Source: Torymus aiolomorphi
Taxonomy: Eukaryota; Arthropoda; Insecta; Hymenoptera; Torymidae
Assembly: GCA_036365515.1 (NCBI GenBank)
Contig: CM070873.1
Location: 217,109,376-217,173,375, forward strand
Direction: 5' to 3'
DNA length: 64,000 bases
The translations under genes and the position numbers were made by a program. Shown here piece after piece: positions 1-12,915 of the stretch (its first letter is position 1; every line of letters starts with the position of its first letter). Under the pieces are notes generated by a model, which saw nothing but the letters and a program-made list of their open reading frames with translations, ran no database searches and was not told the origin of the DNA.

Positions 1-1341
1 CCTTAGTTAAATTAATTATTTATGCGCAACTGCTCACGTGTCGCTGTAAAAATGCTTCTTTCTTGTAAAATTTTTGTTTAAAAGTTAAGGAAAGAAGGAG
101 CTATTTCAGTTAGTAGTTTTCCACTGACCAAAAATATTATTATTTTAATGCTTGTTTCAAAATCTTATTCATTTTCATCTCCATTATTTAACATAATATT
201 TTTTTCAGAGTAATTTATTATCTAAACATTGCTTTAAAGACGCCACGTAAGCAATTAAAAGATAAATGTGGTACTGCAAGTAAAGATGAACTTTTATGGG
301 CATATAAATTTAGCGACGTTTATTTGTTAATAGGGGCGTAATCTTGCAGATAAGTTTTTTAATCCCTTCGTTTACCAACTAGGTTATTCTAAACTCTTAA
401 ATTTGTCAATATTACAAATACGACAAACAGTACGATCTATTTACTGGGCTCTGGTTTAATCTTTTTCTTGTTTCATATACATAAGTTTGCTTTAACTCTA
501 AAGGCGACCCACTCATTTTTTGTTTATACCCAATGGTTTACGAGATAAGCTTTTGCAGATTCGACCCTACCTTCTCAATTAGAAATTTAGCGACGTTTTT
601 CTTTTCTTGAAACGTTTTGATTCTTGTTATTGCTGTTGTTAGTGGTGGTATACTATATTAGAAAAAAAAACATCATGCGTATGCATGTGAATAATTACTA
701 AAAAAAACTTTGTTTTCGTACCCTTTCATCTTTATTTTCGACATTTCATAATAAAATTCTTAACATTATCAATCAAACTATTCTTTTTATTTTTTTACTT
801 CATTCCTCTGCTTTGAGTGTTAATTGTTGAGCAAATGTTCGTAGCATGAAGCACGCGTGCGCACTGATATTTGGTATTGCCAAATTTAATAGCATAACAT
901 AGAAGTTTTTTTTAAATACATACAAAGCACCTCCACAATTGATGTTTTAAACGTGTATATGGAGCACATTCTATGTAAAGTAGCTTTTTATCTACTAGTT
1001 ATGTAGTTATTAACACTCATATTATGTATTTATATAAATATAAAAAATATTTTTTATTTTTCGCGTTAATTTTATTTAATTGGTACTTATATTAGTTATC
1101 ATCATTATTTGTCGTAATTTCTTGTTAAGTTATACACCGATAAATGAGACGACTAATGATTCTCAAATCGATGTATCATATTAAGTTTATCTCGTATTTT
1201 ACGAAAAAGAAAATATACGAGTGCTTTGTAAAAGATACGTTCGTACATGTATATGCTAGTTCACGACAGCCTGCAACAAAGCTCGGCCTATGATTCGCTT
1301 AGTTAAATATAATTTCATATTTTTTAAATTTTATGTGGAAG
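1..1341. other. AT-rich intronic or unassigned sequence
   Basis: No convincing exon, RNA gene or open frame was found. The stretch precedes the first recognisable skywalker exon, so it is most simply part of an intron of that gene, whose TBC-domain exons would lie off the left edge. That placement is inference. Confidence 0.5.
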
Positions 1342-2037
1342 GGGTGGGTATCAAAAAAGCGTACGTTCACTTTGAATTTGCAGCAAAGTATCTAATTTTG
1401 CGAGCTCGAGCTTCGTTATTTCCATATGACTTTTTCAATTCAGACGTGTAATTAGAATGTGCGAATCGTCGAATGCTAAGAAAGAATAAATGGAATACGA
1501 TCGAAGTAGTTACATTCGAATCTTTATTGTTTGGATAGTAAAAAGAACGAATATTTTTTATGACGACGTTCATATATAATCGAAAGTGCAAACTATCCAT
1601 TCAAAAGATGTAGAATGTTCAAAATGTCAAAAATAAAAAATTTGTATTTTTTAATTGATAGTGCACGATACTCGTCGTTAATAATGAATTTAACGCTATT
1701 ACTAGTTCATAATTATTTTAATTATGTTAAAAAATACACATTTTAATTTTCGACGTTTAGAACATTCAACATCTTTTGGATGGATGGTTTGCCCTTTCGA
1801 TTATATGATCGTCGTCATAAAAAATATTCGTTCTTTCTACAATCCAAACAATGAAGATTCGAAGGTATCCATTTCGATCATATTCTATTTATTCTTTCTT
1901 AGCATTCGGCGATTCGCACATTCTAATTACACGTCTGAGTTGAAAAAGTCACATGGAAATAAGGGAGCTCGAGTTCGCAAAATTAGATACTTTGCTGCAA
2001 ATTCAAAGTGAATGTTCGCTTTTTTGATACCCACCCT
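1342..2037. repeat. Fold-back element with GGGTGGGTATC ends
   Basis: Two arms of about 270 bp are reverse complements of each other. The left begins GGGTGGGTATCAAAAAAGCG and the right ends in its complement ending GATACCCACCCT. A 7-bp direct repeat, GTGGAAG, flanks it (1335-1341 and 2038-2044; it overlaps the end by about one base), which fits a target-site duplication. Short open frames run in both arms as mirror images, so they are by-products of the palindrome. No transposase is present, so it is a non-autonomous DNA transposon or fold-back MITE. Confidence 0.75.
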
Positions 2038-2433
2038 GTGGAAGTTCCGCGCCAAAATGAGAAATAAAAAAAATTGAAGTTTTAAATAATATTAATAATT
2101 GAAAGTTAGTAGTACATCGTTTAACTAATTTTTTTAAGTACTTTTTTCGTTTAGAAAAAATTCGACATGGAATTCCACATACATAACCATAACTAGAGTT
2201 TTATGTTCAAACGCATGATATGTAATGTGAACGATGGATCAATGTTTATTTTTTTTATTTATTTATTTTTTTTTTTATTTAGTTCTAAAAGTTTAAAACG
2301 AGGATATAGACCTCTTAATAACTGAATTTCAAATAAAAAAGGCAAAGCTATTAAAAGATGAATATTTAAATAGTTGACGAGATATCGCGTATTGCATGCG
2401 TCTCTTTTCTCATCGAGCTTTCATTGTCGGCAG

Positions 2434-5400
2434 CTATTTACATTGTGGTCCTGGCTACCCGTGCGGATCACGATGTATCAGCCGATTTTGCTCTATACCA
2501 CCGAGGAGCATGGCTGTTCGCTCACGACTTTCTATGTGCGGGTAGAAAAATACGAGCCGACCCTTCTCATGATCAAAACTTGCAACAACGAGGTGAGATA
2601 AAACTCAAATAGTACATTACGATACAGTGTCACTTAAGGGGATGTGAGTACCGACGTTATTTTTCAAACAAGTATCACGAAAATACCAATAGAATCATCC
2701 AAAAAAAATTCTGAGTATAGTATTTACGTATACGGGCGCTTGACAAACGTGTTTTTTCCAAAAAAATGATGAGAATTTATTTAATCAAATAAAAACCGTA
2801 CTGTCGGTAAATAGGAATCTGCAATTGACCTACTTTTCAAACAAGTATAGCTAACGAAAATGCTAATAGAATCACTCACAAAAATTCTGAATATAGTGTT
2901 TACGTGTACGGAGCGCTTGACAACCGTCTTTTTCCAAATAAACGTTTGAATGTTGATTTAAAAAATATTGAAATTAGGGTTGCACATCACCTTAAGACAC
3001 GTGTATCGTACGTTATTTTATAGTACTGCCTGCCTTAAGTCCGCCGACACGCCTTTCCGTGTCTTCAGTAGTCCTTTCTGGCACCGTAAGATTAGCGCAC
3101 GAGCGTAGCGAGTGCGATAAACACGGTGTCAGAAAGGGCTACTTACCGCACGTAAAGGCGTGTCTGAAGTGCGGACTTAAGTCACGCAGTGCTATAAAAA
3201 TTTTAAAATCAAATATTTAAAATCTAGTCCGGGCGCTGGTGATATTTGAGCATAAATTTTTAGCTCCCCTCAGTAACTTGGGGTATTCTGATGTTTTTCG
3301 GTGTACTGAATCGAAACCTGTTGGTTACGAAGTTCGAAACCCGTCAGTTTTTTTGTTATAAACAAATTACTGATTTGCAATAAACAAAAAATCGTTTTTT
3401 GCAATTAAAAAAAATTGCATTACGTTTTCTAGGTATTTTTGAATCGAAAGTGTTCTTAGAAGTTTTTTCGTAAAATGCATACTTTTTGAGTTAAAAATTG
3501 ATAAAGTTTTCATAAAATACGATTGTTTGAGCTTGTATTCCTGCCCATTCTCATGAAATATGAAAATTCAATAATTTTTAACTCAAAAAGTATGCGTTTT
3601 ACGAAAAAACTTCTAAGAACACTTTCGATTCAAAAATACCTAGAAAACGTACGCAATTTTCTTTAATTGCAAAAAACAATTTTTTGTTTATTGCAAATCA
3701 GTAATTTGTTTATAACAAAAAACTAACGGGTTTCTAGCTTCGTAAATAACAAATTTCGATTCAGCGCACTGAAAAACATCAGAAAACCCCAAGTTACTGA
3801 GGGGAGCTAAAAATTTATGCTCAAGTGTCACCAGCGTCCGGACTAATCATGCGAACTATTGAATTGATAATAAATGTTATTATTTTACAGGTATTTGGAG
3901 CATACTGTTCAACGAGATGGTGTGAGCGTAATATGAAAGACGATAAGGGTCAACGACAGGCATATTTTGGTACGGGGGAAACATTCCTGTTTAGTTTGTA
4001 TCCAGAACGAGCCAAGTATCCGTGGGTTGGTATGGATACATCACACAACGATTCCAAAGTCCATCATTCGGCAGAACTCTTTATGGCTGCTGATTCCAAA
4101 ATGATCACCATCGGCGGCGGGTACGTCTTTCTGTTTTATTAAACCGTTATAGATTCATAATTGAATATCTGAATGAATTCGGTTACTTTATGAAAAAATA
4201 ATAATGCATCTAACAATAGAGGAACTTTTTTCTTTATTTTTTTGATTATTTTTTCAATTAAAATAATAAGACTACTACGCTTCTACATAATAAGTTAGGT
4301 AGTTAATTTGTAACGTTTTAAAATTAAGGGGATATCGGAGTCAATTACAGATTCCTACATCAAATTTTACATTATTTAAATTCTGTTTTATTGGGTTAAT
4401 AAACGCTGAATGACAAAGATAATTAATGAAAATAAAAAATTGAATAAAAACAATGGAAAATACGAGAATGTTGATAAGTATGTAACTACAGATAGGCTTC
4501 GACATCCCCTTAAGGTAGTTGTACCAAAAGATACAGTCCTTTCAGAAAATAATTCATGTTTTATTTGGCCCGGCAAGTGACCTATACCTATTTCCATACT
4601 CGCTTTCGAAATCCATGCCTTTATTTTATGCTGCGAAACTTCAGAGTGGATCCATTAGTCAGATCTCTATGTGTCTCAGACACGGCGAGAAACTGCGGGT
4701 TTACTGCATTCGCTTTTTCATCACTCGGTGTCCGAATATGTTTTAAATATTTATGTCACATTTCTTATGCTTAAACACCGAAAACATATTCAAGTCACCT
4801 AGCCAACTTTTTTAAGAGCAAAAAATTAACGATCGCCGAAGTTGCATAGGTTTCCCGCGGTCACCCATTCAAGTACTTCCAAGGACTAACGGCGCCCAGC
4901 GCTGTTTAACTTTGGTGATAGGCCGAGGTGCAGTTCCGCTACCCCACCAAAGTGCCAGTTCATGTTTTACTTATATAAGATCTGATAATGTAAGGGGTGA
5001 TATATATTGAAAAAAGTAGAGTTAAGGTGGTGTAATAGTCCTACTTTACCACTAGCCCTGTTTTATCGGCGGAATATGTCAAAATAATTAATATAAATAA
5101 AAGAATAATGATTTGCGTCTTAAACAAATTCACTTGCCCTGCGTAATCCTCTAATACATCGTTCTACGAAGTTTTGAGACAAAAAAACGACGACATCTTT
5201 GTTTATTTTTGGAACGAAAATTAACGAAAATTAACCAAATTCGTTCCAAAAATAAACAAAGGTGTCGTCGTTTTTTTGCCTCGAAACTTTGTAGAATGAT
5301 ATATTACAACATTACGCAGGGCAACTGAATTTGTTCAAGGCGTAATCATTATCCTTTTATTTATATTAATTACTTTTACATGTTCCGCCGATAAAACAGT

Positions 5401-6643
5401 GTTAGTATAGTGCGACACCCCCTTAATGAACTGAAAAAAAATTAAGATTAGACTAAAAAAAGGAATTAGAGATCTACCGTTGAAAAATTCTAAAATAATT
5501 AATTTGCAATGAGTAAAATCTAATTGTTTACAAGATTTCAAAATATTTTTTGAAATAACAATAAACTTTTTTTTCAAATTAATCATTTCAGAATTTTTCA
5601 ACGGTGAAACCCTAAATAATTATGCAAGGAACAAAATAATCTTTTGTACATTGACATTTAATAAAATAAAAAATTAGGCAATTTGGATGACTACTTCTTT
5701 AGTAAACAACGTTTCCATTTGCAATTATATTATTTTGGGTTTCAATTTTGTTTTCTATCCATTAACTCTATTTTTTCAAAATCTATTATCCCTCACGTTA
5801 TAAGATCTTGCTTGTATAAGTAAAATGAAAATTATATTCTAGAAGGTCTGTATCTTGGGATATAACTACGTTAAGGTATAGATATACTATGATACTATAA
5901 GTATGGTACCAGTACATCGATATCTCAGTAGCTAGACCTGTAATTTAATGACGGTTCAGGTCGCCCATGTGCAAATGGTACCAATCTTAAGGTGATGTGA
6001 TACCCACACTATTACTCAATTCTGGGTTCCCGTTTTTTTCCTTCAATTTTAAACTTTTTGGAAAAAAACTCTCTGACACGTTTTAAGTTTAATAAAGAAC
6101 TACAACGTATCAAAGTTTTTTTTTAAATAAAAATTGAATGAGAAAAACAGGAACCCAATTTTGAGTAATAGCGTGGGTATCGCATCACCTTAAGGTATCC
6201 GACTAATGGTATGTTTGCCTTGCATTTTTTATAGCTTACTTGTACCACTTAAGGTGATGCGATACCTACGCTATTACTCAGAATTGGGTCCCGTTTTTCT
6301 CATTCAATTTTTAATTTTAAGAAAAAATCTCTTTGATACGTTATAGTTCTTTATTAAACTTAAAACGTGTCAAAGAGTTTTTTTCAAAAAGTTTAAAATT
6401 GAAGGAGAAAAACGGGAACCCATAATTGAGTAATAGCGTGGGTATCACATCACTTTAAAATTAAAATAACAAGTACTGATGACGTAATTTTAATTATGCA
6501 GAGATGGCCAAGCAATTTGGATGGATGAAAACATAAGGTATGGCAAGACCGATCGCTGCTCCACGTTCAACAACCCACCGCTCTGCGCCAGCGGTGACTT
6601 CGAAATTCGAGTTCTTGAGGTTTACGGTTTTCACGGGGCTTAA
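2434..6643 (+). CDS. sky: Skywalker/TBC1D24, C-terminal TLDc-domain exons (partial gene)
   Basis: Three coding exons are joined in frame: 2434-2592, 3891-4120 and 6502-6643 (TAA at 6641-6643), encoding 176 residues. Each junction has AG and GT borders; the phases are 0 at the first and 2 at the second. The first exon carries LWSWLPVRITMYQP and YTTEEHGCSLTTFYVRVE. The second carries FGAYCSTRWCER, YFGTGETFLFSLYPE and SAELFMAADSKM. The third carries AIWMDENIRYGKTDRCSTF and FEIRVLEVYGF. This is the TLDc domain that ends skywalker/TBC1D24, a TBC-type protein acting with Rab35 in synaptic vesicle trafficking. The TBC domain must lie upstream, outside the window. The two introns are packed with palindromic elements, two of which end only about 45 bp before the next exon. 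Identification rests on recognition of the conserved domain sequence. Confidence 0.92.
2634..2995. mobile_element. TTAA-bounded MITE with internal duplication
   Basis: It begins TTAAGGGGATGTG and ends CATCACCTTAA, so both ends carry TTAA and an inverted repeat. Inside, a unit of about 100 bp containing TTCAAACAAGTAT and GCTTGACAA is present twice in tandem (about 2660-2760 and 2835-2940). It starts 41 bp after the splice donor of the first skywalker exon. TTAA target use is typical of piggyBac-class elements; that class assignment is inference. Confidence 0.65.
3020..3197. repeat. CpG-rich long hairpin
   Basis: An inverted repeat with arms of about 75 bp runs from TAGTACTGC...CCTTAAGTCC to GGACTTAAGTCACGCAGTGCTA. 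The loop contains GCGCACGAGCGTAGCGAGTG. It is strikingly GC-rich against AT-rich intron sequence. It codes for nothing obvious and is probably a small palindromic transposable element. Confidence 0.6.
3225..3845. repeat. Fold-back element beginning TAGTCCGG
   Basis: A near-perfect inverted repeat has arms of about 290 bp. The left starts TAGTCCGGGCGCTGGTGA; the right ends with its complement CCAGCGTCCGGACTA. It ends 45 bp upstream of skywalker exon 3891-4120. No open frame of note. Confidence 0.75.
4324..4513. mobile_element. TTAA-bounded MITE
   Basis: It begins TTAAGGGGAT and ends ATCCCCTTAA, sharing TTAA and the GGGGAT terminal motif with other elements in the window. It is non-coding and lies in a skywalker intron. 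Confidence 0.55.
4832..4953 (-). rRNA. 5S rRNA-derived sequence (pseudogene or SINE3-type head)
   Basis: On the - strand the segment reads like a 5S rRNA gene. ATCACCAAAGTTAAACAGCG and CTGGGCGCCGTTAGT match the internal promoter A-box and intermediate region, and AATGGGTGACCGCGGGAAA matches the C-box region. A short insertion lies between the two halves (CCTTGGA before AGTACTTGAATGGG), and the 5' third is diverged. A T-run follows, suiting Pol III termination. A functional 5S gene would be better conserved, so this is a 5S pseudogene or the head of a 5S-derived SINE. It lies antisense in a skywalker intron. Confidence 0.72.
5032..5426. mobile_element. TTAA-bounded fold-back element, 395 bp
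   Basis: It begins TTAAGGTGGTGTAATAGTC and ends GACACCCCCTTAA. The two halves are almost fully complementary, for example GTTTTATCGGCGGAA with TTCCGCCGATAAAAC, and the centre lies near 5225. It is non-coding, in a skywalker intron. Confidence 0.7.
5987..6193. mobile_element. TTAA-bounded palindromic MITE, copy A
   Basis: 207 bp. It begins TTAAGGTGATGTGATACCC and ends TCGCATCACCTTAA. It folds on itself over its whole length and closely matches the element at 6249-6458. Confidence 0.7.
6249..6458. mobile_element. TTAA-bounded palindromic MITE, copy B
   Basis: 210 bp. It begins TTAAGGTGATGCGATACC and ends TATCACATCACTTTAA. It is the same family as 5987-6193, but its internal asymmetry shows it is inserted in the opposite orientation. 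It ends 43 bp before the last skywalker exon, where it could overlap the branch-point region. Confidence 0.7.
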
Positions 6644-8055
6644 ACAGAAAACTATAGCGATAAAAGCGGTGGCGCTATGAAGTATTCGATTTCCTTACTG
6701 CCATTTAGCGTCTCTCTCTATAACCACTTTTCCTCGCTCATTCGATTTTTCCTCTCTATTGTTGTCAACTCTTGTTTATCAGTGTTGAAATTTTCGCTTT
6801 TCGGAAAGGAGAGCACCACAGTACTCTTCTCGCTGCTTAAACGTAATGATATCGATATGCGTGACTGTCTTGTTAATTAACACATACACGTGTACACGTG
6901 AATATATATTATACACACACACACACACACAACTATCTATACACGAAAAGCGAAAGGAAGAAAACCTCACCATATTGTTTTTCTCGCCATGATGAAGCTT
7001 TAATCTAGTAAGAATCGATATCGTCCTGCGAGAACTGCATTTTTGTTTCTTCTCGTTGAATGATGCAAACTATATTATAACATTGTTTAGATTCCCAGTT
7101 TGTTATTTGTAAATCAAATATGTAAAATATTTACGATGGTTTCCTTTTTTGAAAGAAAAAAATATTTTCGTTTGTTAATTGTCACTGCGAGGCCTATACC
7201 GACGAAGTAATAATGCGTTTATATAGTCTATTTTCTATATATATAATTGTTTCTTTTTCTTAGAATCAAGATATAAAAAAACATGTAAAATAAAAAAGAG
7301 CAAATGATCGGTCATTTCTCTATCATTCGCGTTGAGCGCAGCGGCAGGCCATACCGTTCACACATAGAACTTTGACAATAATAATAATTCTCGAAGAACA
7401 TAAACAGATTTATTTAGACCACCAAGTTCGGTATCATTCTGCAACAAACAATTTTGAAAAAGAAAATAATTCAATACGACTACTTAAGACTCATTGGACC
7501 AGAAATTGACATTATACATTATACACACTTTGTACATATTTATTTAATTATGCCTATTTATCATTTTAAGAATGCATTAATGTTTGTACAAATGTGTTGT
7601 TTCATAACATTTATTTAATTTAGCATTGTTATATCTTAGCTTTAATCCGCTGTTAGAAAGAAGAAAAAGTTTGTTTTTATATCGTAACATGCTTTATCTT
7701 TGTATATATTATAAATATATAACTAAAATCGAGTAGTTAGCGTACCTATCAGACAAATTGTGATTGGTAGCCGGTGTTGGCTTCTGAACCCATGAAAAAG
7801 ACTAAACGAAAGCGTCTTTTTGAACCATTATAATCCTTCCAGGCTTTATATCGATTCGCTGTTAAAAATATAAAAATATTTTTTGCTTACGTTTTATTCT
7901 CGTTATAACGTAGGTATTACCCTGAATTTTTGCAGAAGTGGCTGGCCCCACATCATAAAAAGTGTTTGATTTTCTCGTTCACGAATTGAGCGAGCGAGCA
8001 GGAAAACTTCAAATATCTGCGTGTTTTCTTCCTCTTAGTATGTACGCAAATACAC

Positions 8056-8113
<58 letters not shown>

Positions 8114-11100
8114 TCTGGTAAAAATATTTCTTCACATGAAGCATTTGAAAAATTATAAGAAGAAAATTTGTCATGACTTCAAACGTAGTATTATGACCCA
8201 CTAAAGAAAATGACTGAGACTATAAAAGCTATGATACTAAAGTAATCGACGAACTGTGTTTTGTTTGTTTAAAAGTGAGTTTGTATAAAAGCGTTGCAAA
8301 TTTTGAGTGGTATTTTTTCGGAAATATTTTTACCAAAGCGCGCGCATATATGCGCACACATACACTCACAAAGATTATTACTAGAATGGTTAAAAAATTA
8401 GTGTGATTGCGAAAAAATACGCGTATGATTGTTTATTTCGTGAAGTATGTGCGCATTTTGATAATGTACAAAGTGCATATTGTACAAGATTATATATGCT
8501 ATTATTAAACTTTTAATTGTAGATGTTATATAGCTAAAAATAATCGCTCTGATGCCTCTTGCGTGCCTAAACGTAAAATAAAAAGGCATTTTGCTCCTCA
8601 TAGCATCAGAAAAGGAGAGAGCATAATATGTGCGTACCAATGCATATCAGTCATGTCGAATGTGAAAAGAATTATAATTTCTTTCTTTTTTCAAAAAGTA
8701 AACTAACTGTTGTCTTTCTTTTCTTATCTATTATAATTATTATCAAAGTAAAACTACCTATTACGTAACACAAGATTTAAAATATTGTTTTCACCGAATT
8801 CGTTATATTGAAAATTTATATATTATATATTGTTGATATTCTTCTAATACATTGGAAAAAATCCTTTATTTATTTTCGTTACACTTTTATATATTTTGTG
8901 AGAAACATAAAACTTAAGTTATTGATAACTTGTCATATGATTCTTATGGTATAACGATTCTTAATTAAACTTTTGAAGTAAAGTTTTGAAAGCTGCATGA
9001 TTAGTTAATAAATAAAGGATAATTCAATGTAAGCGAAGATTTCAATGATTGCTCTTGATTTTTGTTTACTTAAAATTCGAAAAAACGCGAAAGACAAACG
9101 CAATTATGAAGTGTTATTTACGTATCGTGCGTCGTACAATATGTAGGAATAAAATTAAGGACTCCTTCAGATTATGCTTATCGCGAGTGACATGTAGTAA
9201 TGCTGTTAGTGATCAACAAACTAAACTGAGACCTTTACTGTTAATACATTATTAATTTGTAACTTTTTTCTTGTACAGTCATAGCATTTAATATTCTTTT
9301 TCTTTCGAAATCAAGAACTGATACCGTTTGCCTTGATGTAAATTTTGTGGATATTAGTTACTTTGTAAAAGTGATTTGTTGTCGCATTTTTAATTGTGTA
9401 AATGAAAGTATTATTTTTATACTAATTTCTACAGAGCTATGAAGTAGAACTTGCTTATAACATTATTTCTTACAGTGTTTCTATAGAATTATCCAATTTT
9501 GTACGAAATAACGAACTTATTTAAGTAGCTTATATATTTTACTTTACACTTTATTACGTAAAATACGCACTGTGAATTATTTTCATAAACAGCAGTACAC
9601 AATAGTACACGGTATCAGTCCCTGTAAACCAGAGTCTCAATGACGCGTTTAACGCTAATAAATGTGCACACCGTATATGTTTATAGCTTGTACAATCGCC
9701 GTGTGTCCCTTTTCTAAGCATGTTTTATAAAAATAAAAAAAAGACTCGCAGAATCAAGTGTCAAAGTGAGTTAAGAAACAGAAAAACTTTATAAACGTAG
9801 AGCGTAGCACTCCTTTTGTATAAATTCAAAATGAAAAATAACTGCGAGATTAAAACGAGTAGTTAGTTTGAAGTTTTAGTCAGAAACATATAAAGTCGTC
9901 CTCCGTATTCGTTAATGAACAGCCTGTAAACATCATACGTCTTACTTCAGAAAAGAAAGTAACAAATTTTAATTCTATTTATAAAAACCGAAAATATGGA
10001 GAAATGCTATACAATCTGGCGATGCTTACGAGTGCGATTAAGGATATGAATTTTTAAATGAAAAACCGTAGTTACGAATCATAGACTTGTATCGTCAATT
10101 TTTTGTAGAACGTCCAGATAACAATATTTTGCGTCGAAATGAATTGAAAGTTATAAAGCAAATTAAGGGGTGAAAAATGTAGTTTGTTGAAGTAGTATGT
10201 AGAATGTGTTATGACCACATGCGTTGTGCGGTAAGCGTGTATCTGCGAATGGAACTATATACATATTAATTTTGATGGTTTTTAAAGTACACGAAAGCGT
10301 AGCCTAATCTACGAGAATTGAAATGACGTACACAAAAGGTATTATATTATACACGAAACAAATATAAATAAATATATATTATAAATATGAAGGAGAAATA
10401 TAAGATAAAGGAATGGAATGTTTTTAAAGCTTTCCGTGTGTAAATTAATGTTATATTATCGCCAGTTGTACTGTTTCCACGATCAAAGTTGTTGCCTGAT
10501 TATTATTATCATTATTATTATTATTATATGATATACATTACCGTCATATCATCGTCGTTGTCATAGATATAGATTATTAAACGATTAAATACAATTCTTG
10601 TTAAATCAAAGGCTCACTACTGATTTTACCATCATTGCATGCATAGATTTTAATTTTAATGTTAAAATGCTTAGTAATTTAATTTATTTTGTATACCGCA
10701 ATTAAAGAAAGAGAAGGCAATACATGATGAAGTAATTCCCTATTAGTTATTCAAGAGATTTTGAATTTATTTGAAATATTTTTGAGAATAGGTATAAATA
10801 CTATCGCTTTATGATTTTGTTATTGTAAATATGTATCGGATTACGTGTCTGTGTATGTCTTCCTGTAGTAGCTATAGTTTAGTAGATTTTCCGATCACAG
10901 AATCGATTCAAATTTTTGAACACATTTACACAAAAAAAATATGAAAAAAGCCGCTGTGCAAGATTCATTTGCTTTAAAAAATTTGACTTATAGAAATTTT
11001 AATTTTATTTTATTAAAAAAAAACCACAATAATAAATAAAATTCTAGAAAGAGAGATTTCATTGCCTGTTTGAAGATTAAACAATATTATGTTCTTTTGA

Positions 11101-12439
11101 AGTAATGATAGAAGTAATTGAAAAAATGCGTTGATTGACATCTGGGATTTCGCGCATATTTTCATACATTGTCGTTGCTTAATAATAAATATGGTAGGAC
11201 TTTATATTTTCTATTCTGTAGAAAGAAAATGATAAGTTGCTCGTTTTCTGTAGTGTTTAGTTTTTTATTTAAAAATGTAACTCAAAGTTCGAACAGAATT
11301 CTTTTAATTATTCTATCCGATTTTTATTATTAAAAAAAACTGATAATATTATTTTTTTAATTACGTTTACAACTATGCTGTAAATTATTGTTAAGATATT
11401 GAATTACTGGGTAATTTAAATAAATCTAATCGAAGTAAAATATTCTTCAGTCAAAGATTTTTAAATTCTGATTATTTTGTTATTTTGAACTTAAAACTAA
11501 TTTTCTTGTCTTTTATCACTGGAATTTGAAAAATCTGGGAACGTTCTAAATGCATTAAAAGCAAAAGTCTATAAATAAGAGAAGGCAGAGACAATACCAG
11601 TTTTTGTACTAGTTAAGAAAAAGACAAACATTATACAATTGTTCGGCTAAATAAAGAGACCAGTCAAAATGAGTTTAAGAAAAAAAAAAATGTGAAGAGG
11701 AAATCAGCTATGCAGCGTGCAAAGGCGATGTTGCGTCATTGTGTCAAAAGACGTGTCTCTTCCTTATTTGAACATCGCGTTCGAAATTGACCGCGACGGC
11801 TCTCTCCGGCAATCTCAGACCCTAGAGCCATGAAACTGCTCCCCCTTAAAAGTACAAAATATCTCTCCCCCACTCTCATTGTCCAAACAACATGCGAACG
11901 TCGCCTGGTGTATACGAGCCGGGATAATCACCTCACTTAAAAATTTAATCTGGTTTTATTAAGGCTAAATTTTTTTGTTTACTATTAAATAATTAAACAA
12001 TATCTTTATTTTATCTATTATTTTATTAATAGGTTTATCCTATATAATTAAATTAAAGTCAGACCATAAATTCCTTTAGTAGAACTCCAAATCTAGAATG
12101 TGAATATTTTAAATCTTTTCTTTATCTTCAGTTGTTTTCGTCTGTAATAAATTAGAAAGATGAATTTTATGCTTATAGGTATATGTTATTATTTACTAAG
12201 TTTTTAAATTTGCAGTATACCAAGTTATATTTTAAAAAATTAATTTCATCATGTAATGTTCATATTATTTTTATTTTCCCGTTTAATTTGCATCGACGAT
12301 ATCTATTTTTATTTACGAAATTTTCACAATTAAATGAAACTATATACTGAAAGCTGATGTCTTGCTATTAATTTCATAAAATGCTTTATACAGCAACGAG
12401 AAAAAGCAATTTATCCTGAGCGAGTGTAAGAACTTTTTG
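6644..12439. other. Skywalker 3' UTR and AT-rich downstream sequence
   Basis: The region starts directly after the skywalker stop and holds no supported coding exon. Many AATAAA-like signals occur (for example near 7290 and 10370), so the poly(A) site cannot be fixed by eye. It contains a (CA)n run at about 6914-6931 and a (TA)n run at about 8057-8111. Beyond about 10.4 kb I see only AT-rich spacer. Confidence 0.45.
8057..8111. repeat. (TA)n microsatellite
   Basis: About 27 uninterrupted TA units. The open frames crossing it on both strands are artefacts of the repeat. Confidence 0.95.
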
Positions 12440-12915
12440 AAATTTCAATGACAATGGAAGCCGAGACTCGTCCGAAAGGATACAATAGCATTTCGGTGAT
12501 TACCGTGACAGTTCGTTGTTGGACGCGAACATTACACGTGCGGGAGAAAAAGAGAAAAAAAGTCTACGCACAGAGAAGGTTTACAATGTCATTACGCCGC
12601 GCGGCGGTGAACATTGAAGGCACGCGGCGACCAGTTCTCCGCGCCAATCCTTGGATGCTCCCGCGCGTGCACAGAGCTGCGACGTCGCTTCGTCTGCACG
12701 CACGTAAGGCCTCCCGACGTCGCTTCTGTACACTTGGCTTTTTTCTTTATCGCGCTTTTGTCTGTGAAAACACTTGCCGAACCCGTTCAGTTTCGTCGAC
12801 CGATGCTCCTAAACTTGCTAATTCCGCTAACGAAACAAATGTTTCTATAAGTGCTGAACATTTAAGTGATAAAATACAACAGATATAAAAATGGATAAAT
12901 GTTTCATCTCAAAAC
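12440..12915 (+). promoter_or_regulatory. GC-rich island, possible alternative 5' exon of the BOK gene
   Basis: A sharp rise in G+C and CpG at about 12570-12800 sits in otherwise AT-rich DNA. It contains an initiator-like TTCAGTT (near 12789) and ends at a perfect splice donor, AAAAC then GTAAGTAC, at 12916. An open frame of 146 codons crosses the island but has no recognisable domain. A non-coding first exon feeding the + strand gene downstream is the likeliest reading; this is inference. Confidence 0.3.

Noticed and set aside
4832..4953. Functional 5S rRNA gene
   Set aside because: The 5' third is diverged and an insertion breaks the middle. A working 5S gene should be nearly invariant.
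12448..12888. 146-codon open frame on the + strand
   Set aside because: No recognisable domain, an overlapping second frame, and it spans a GC island. More likely non-coding exon sequence.
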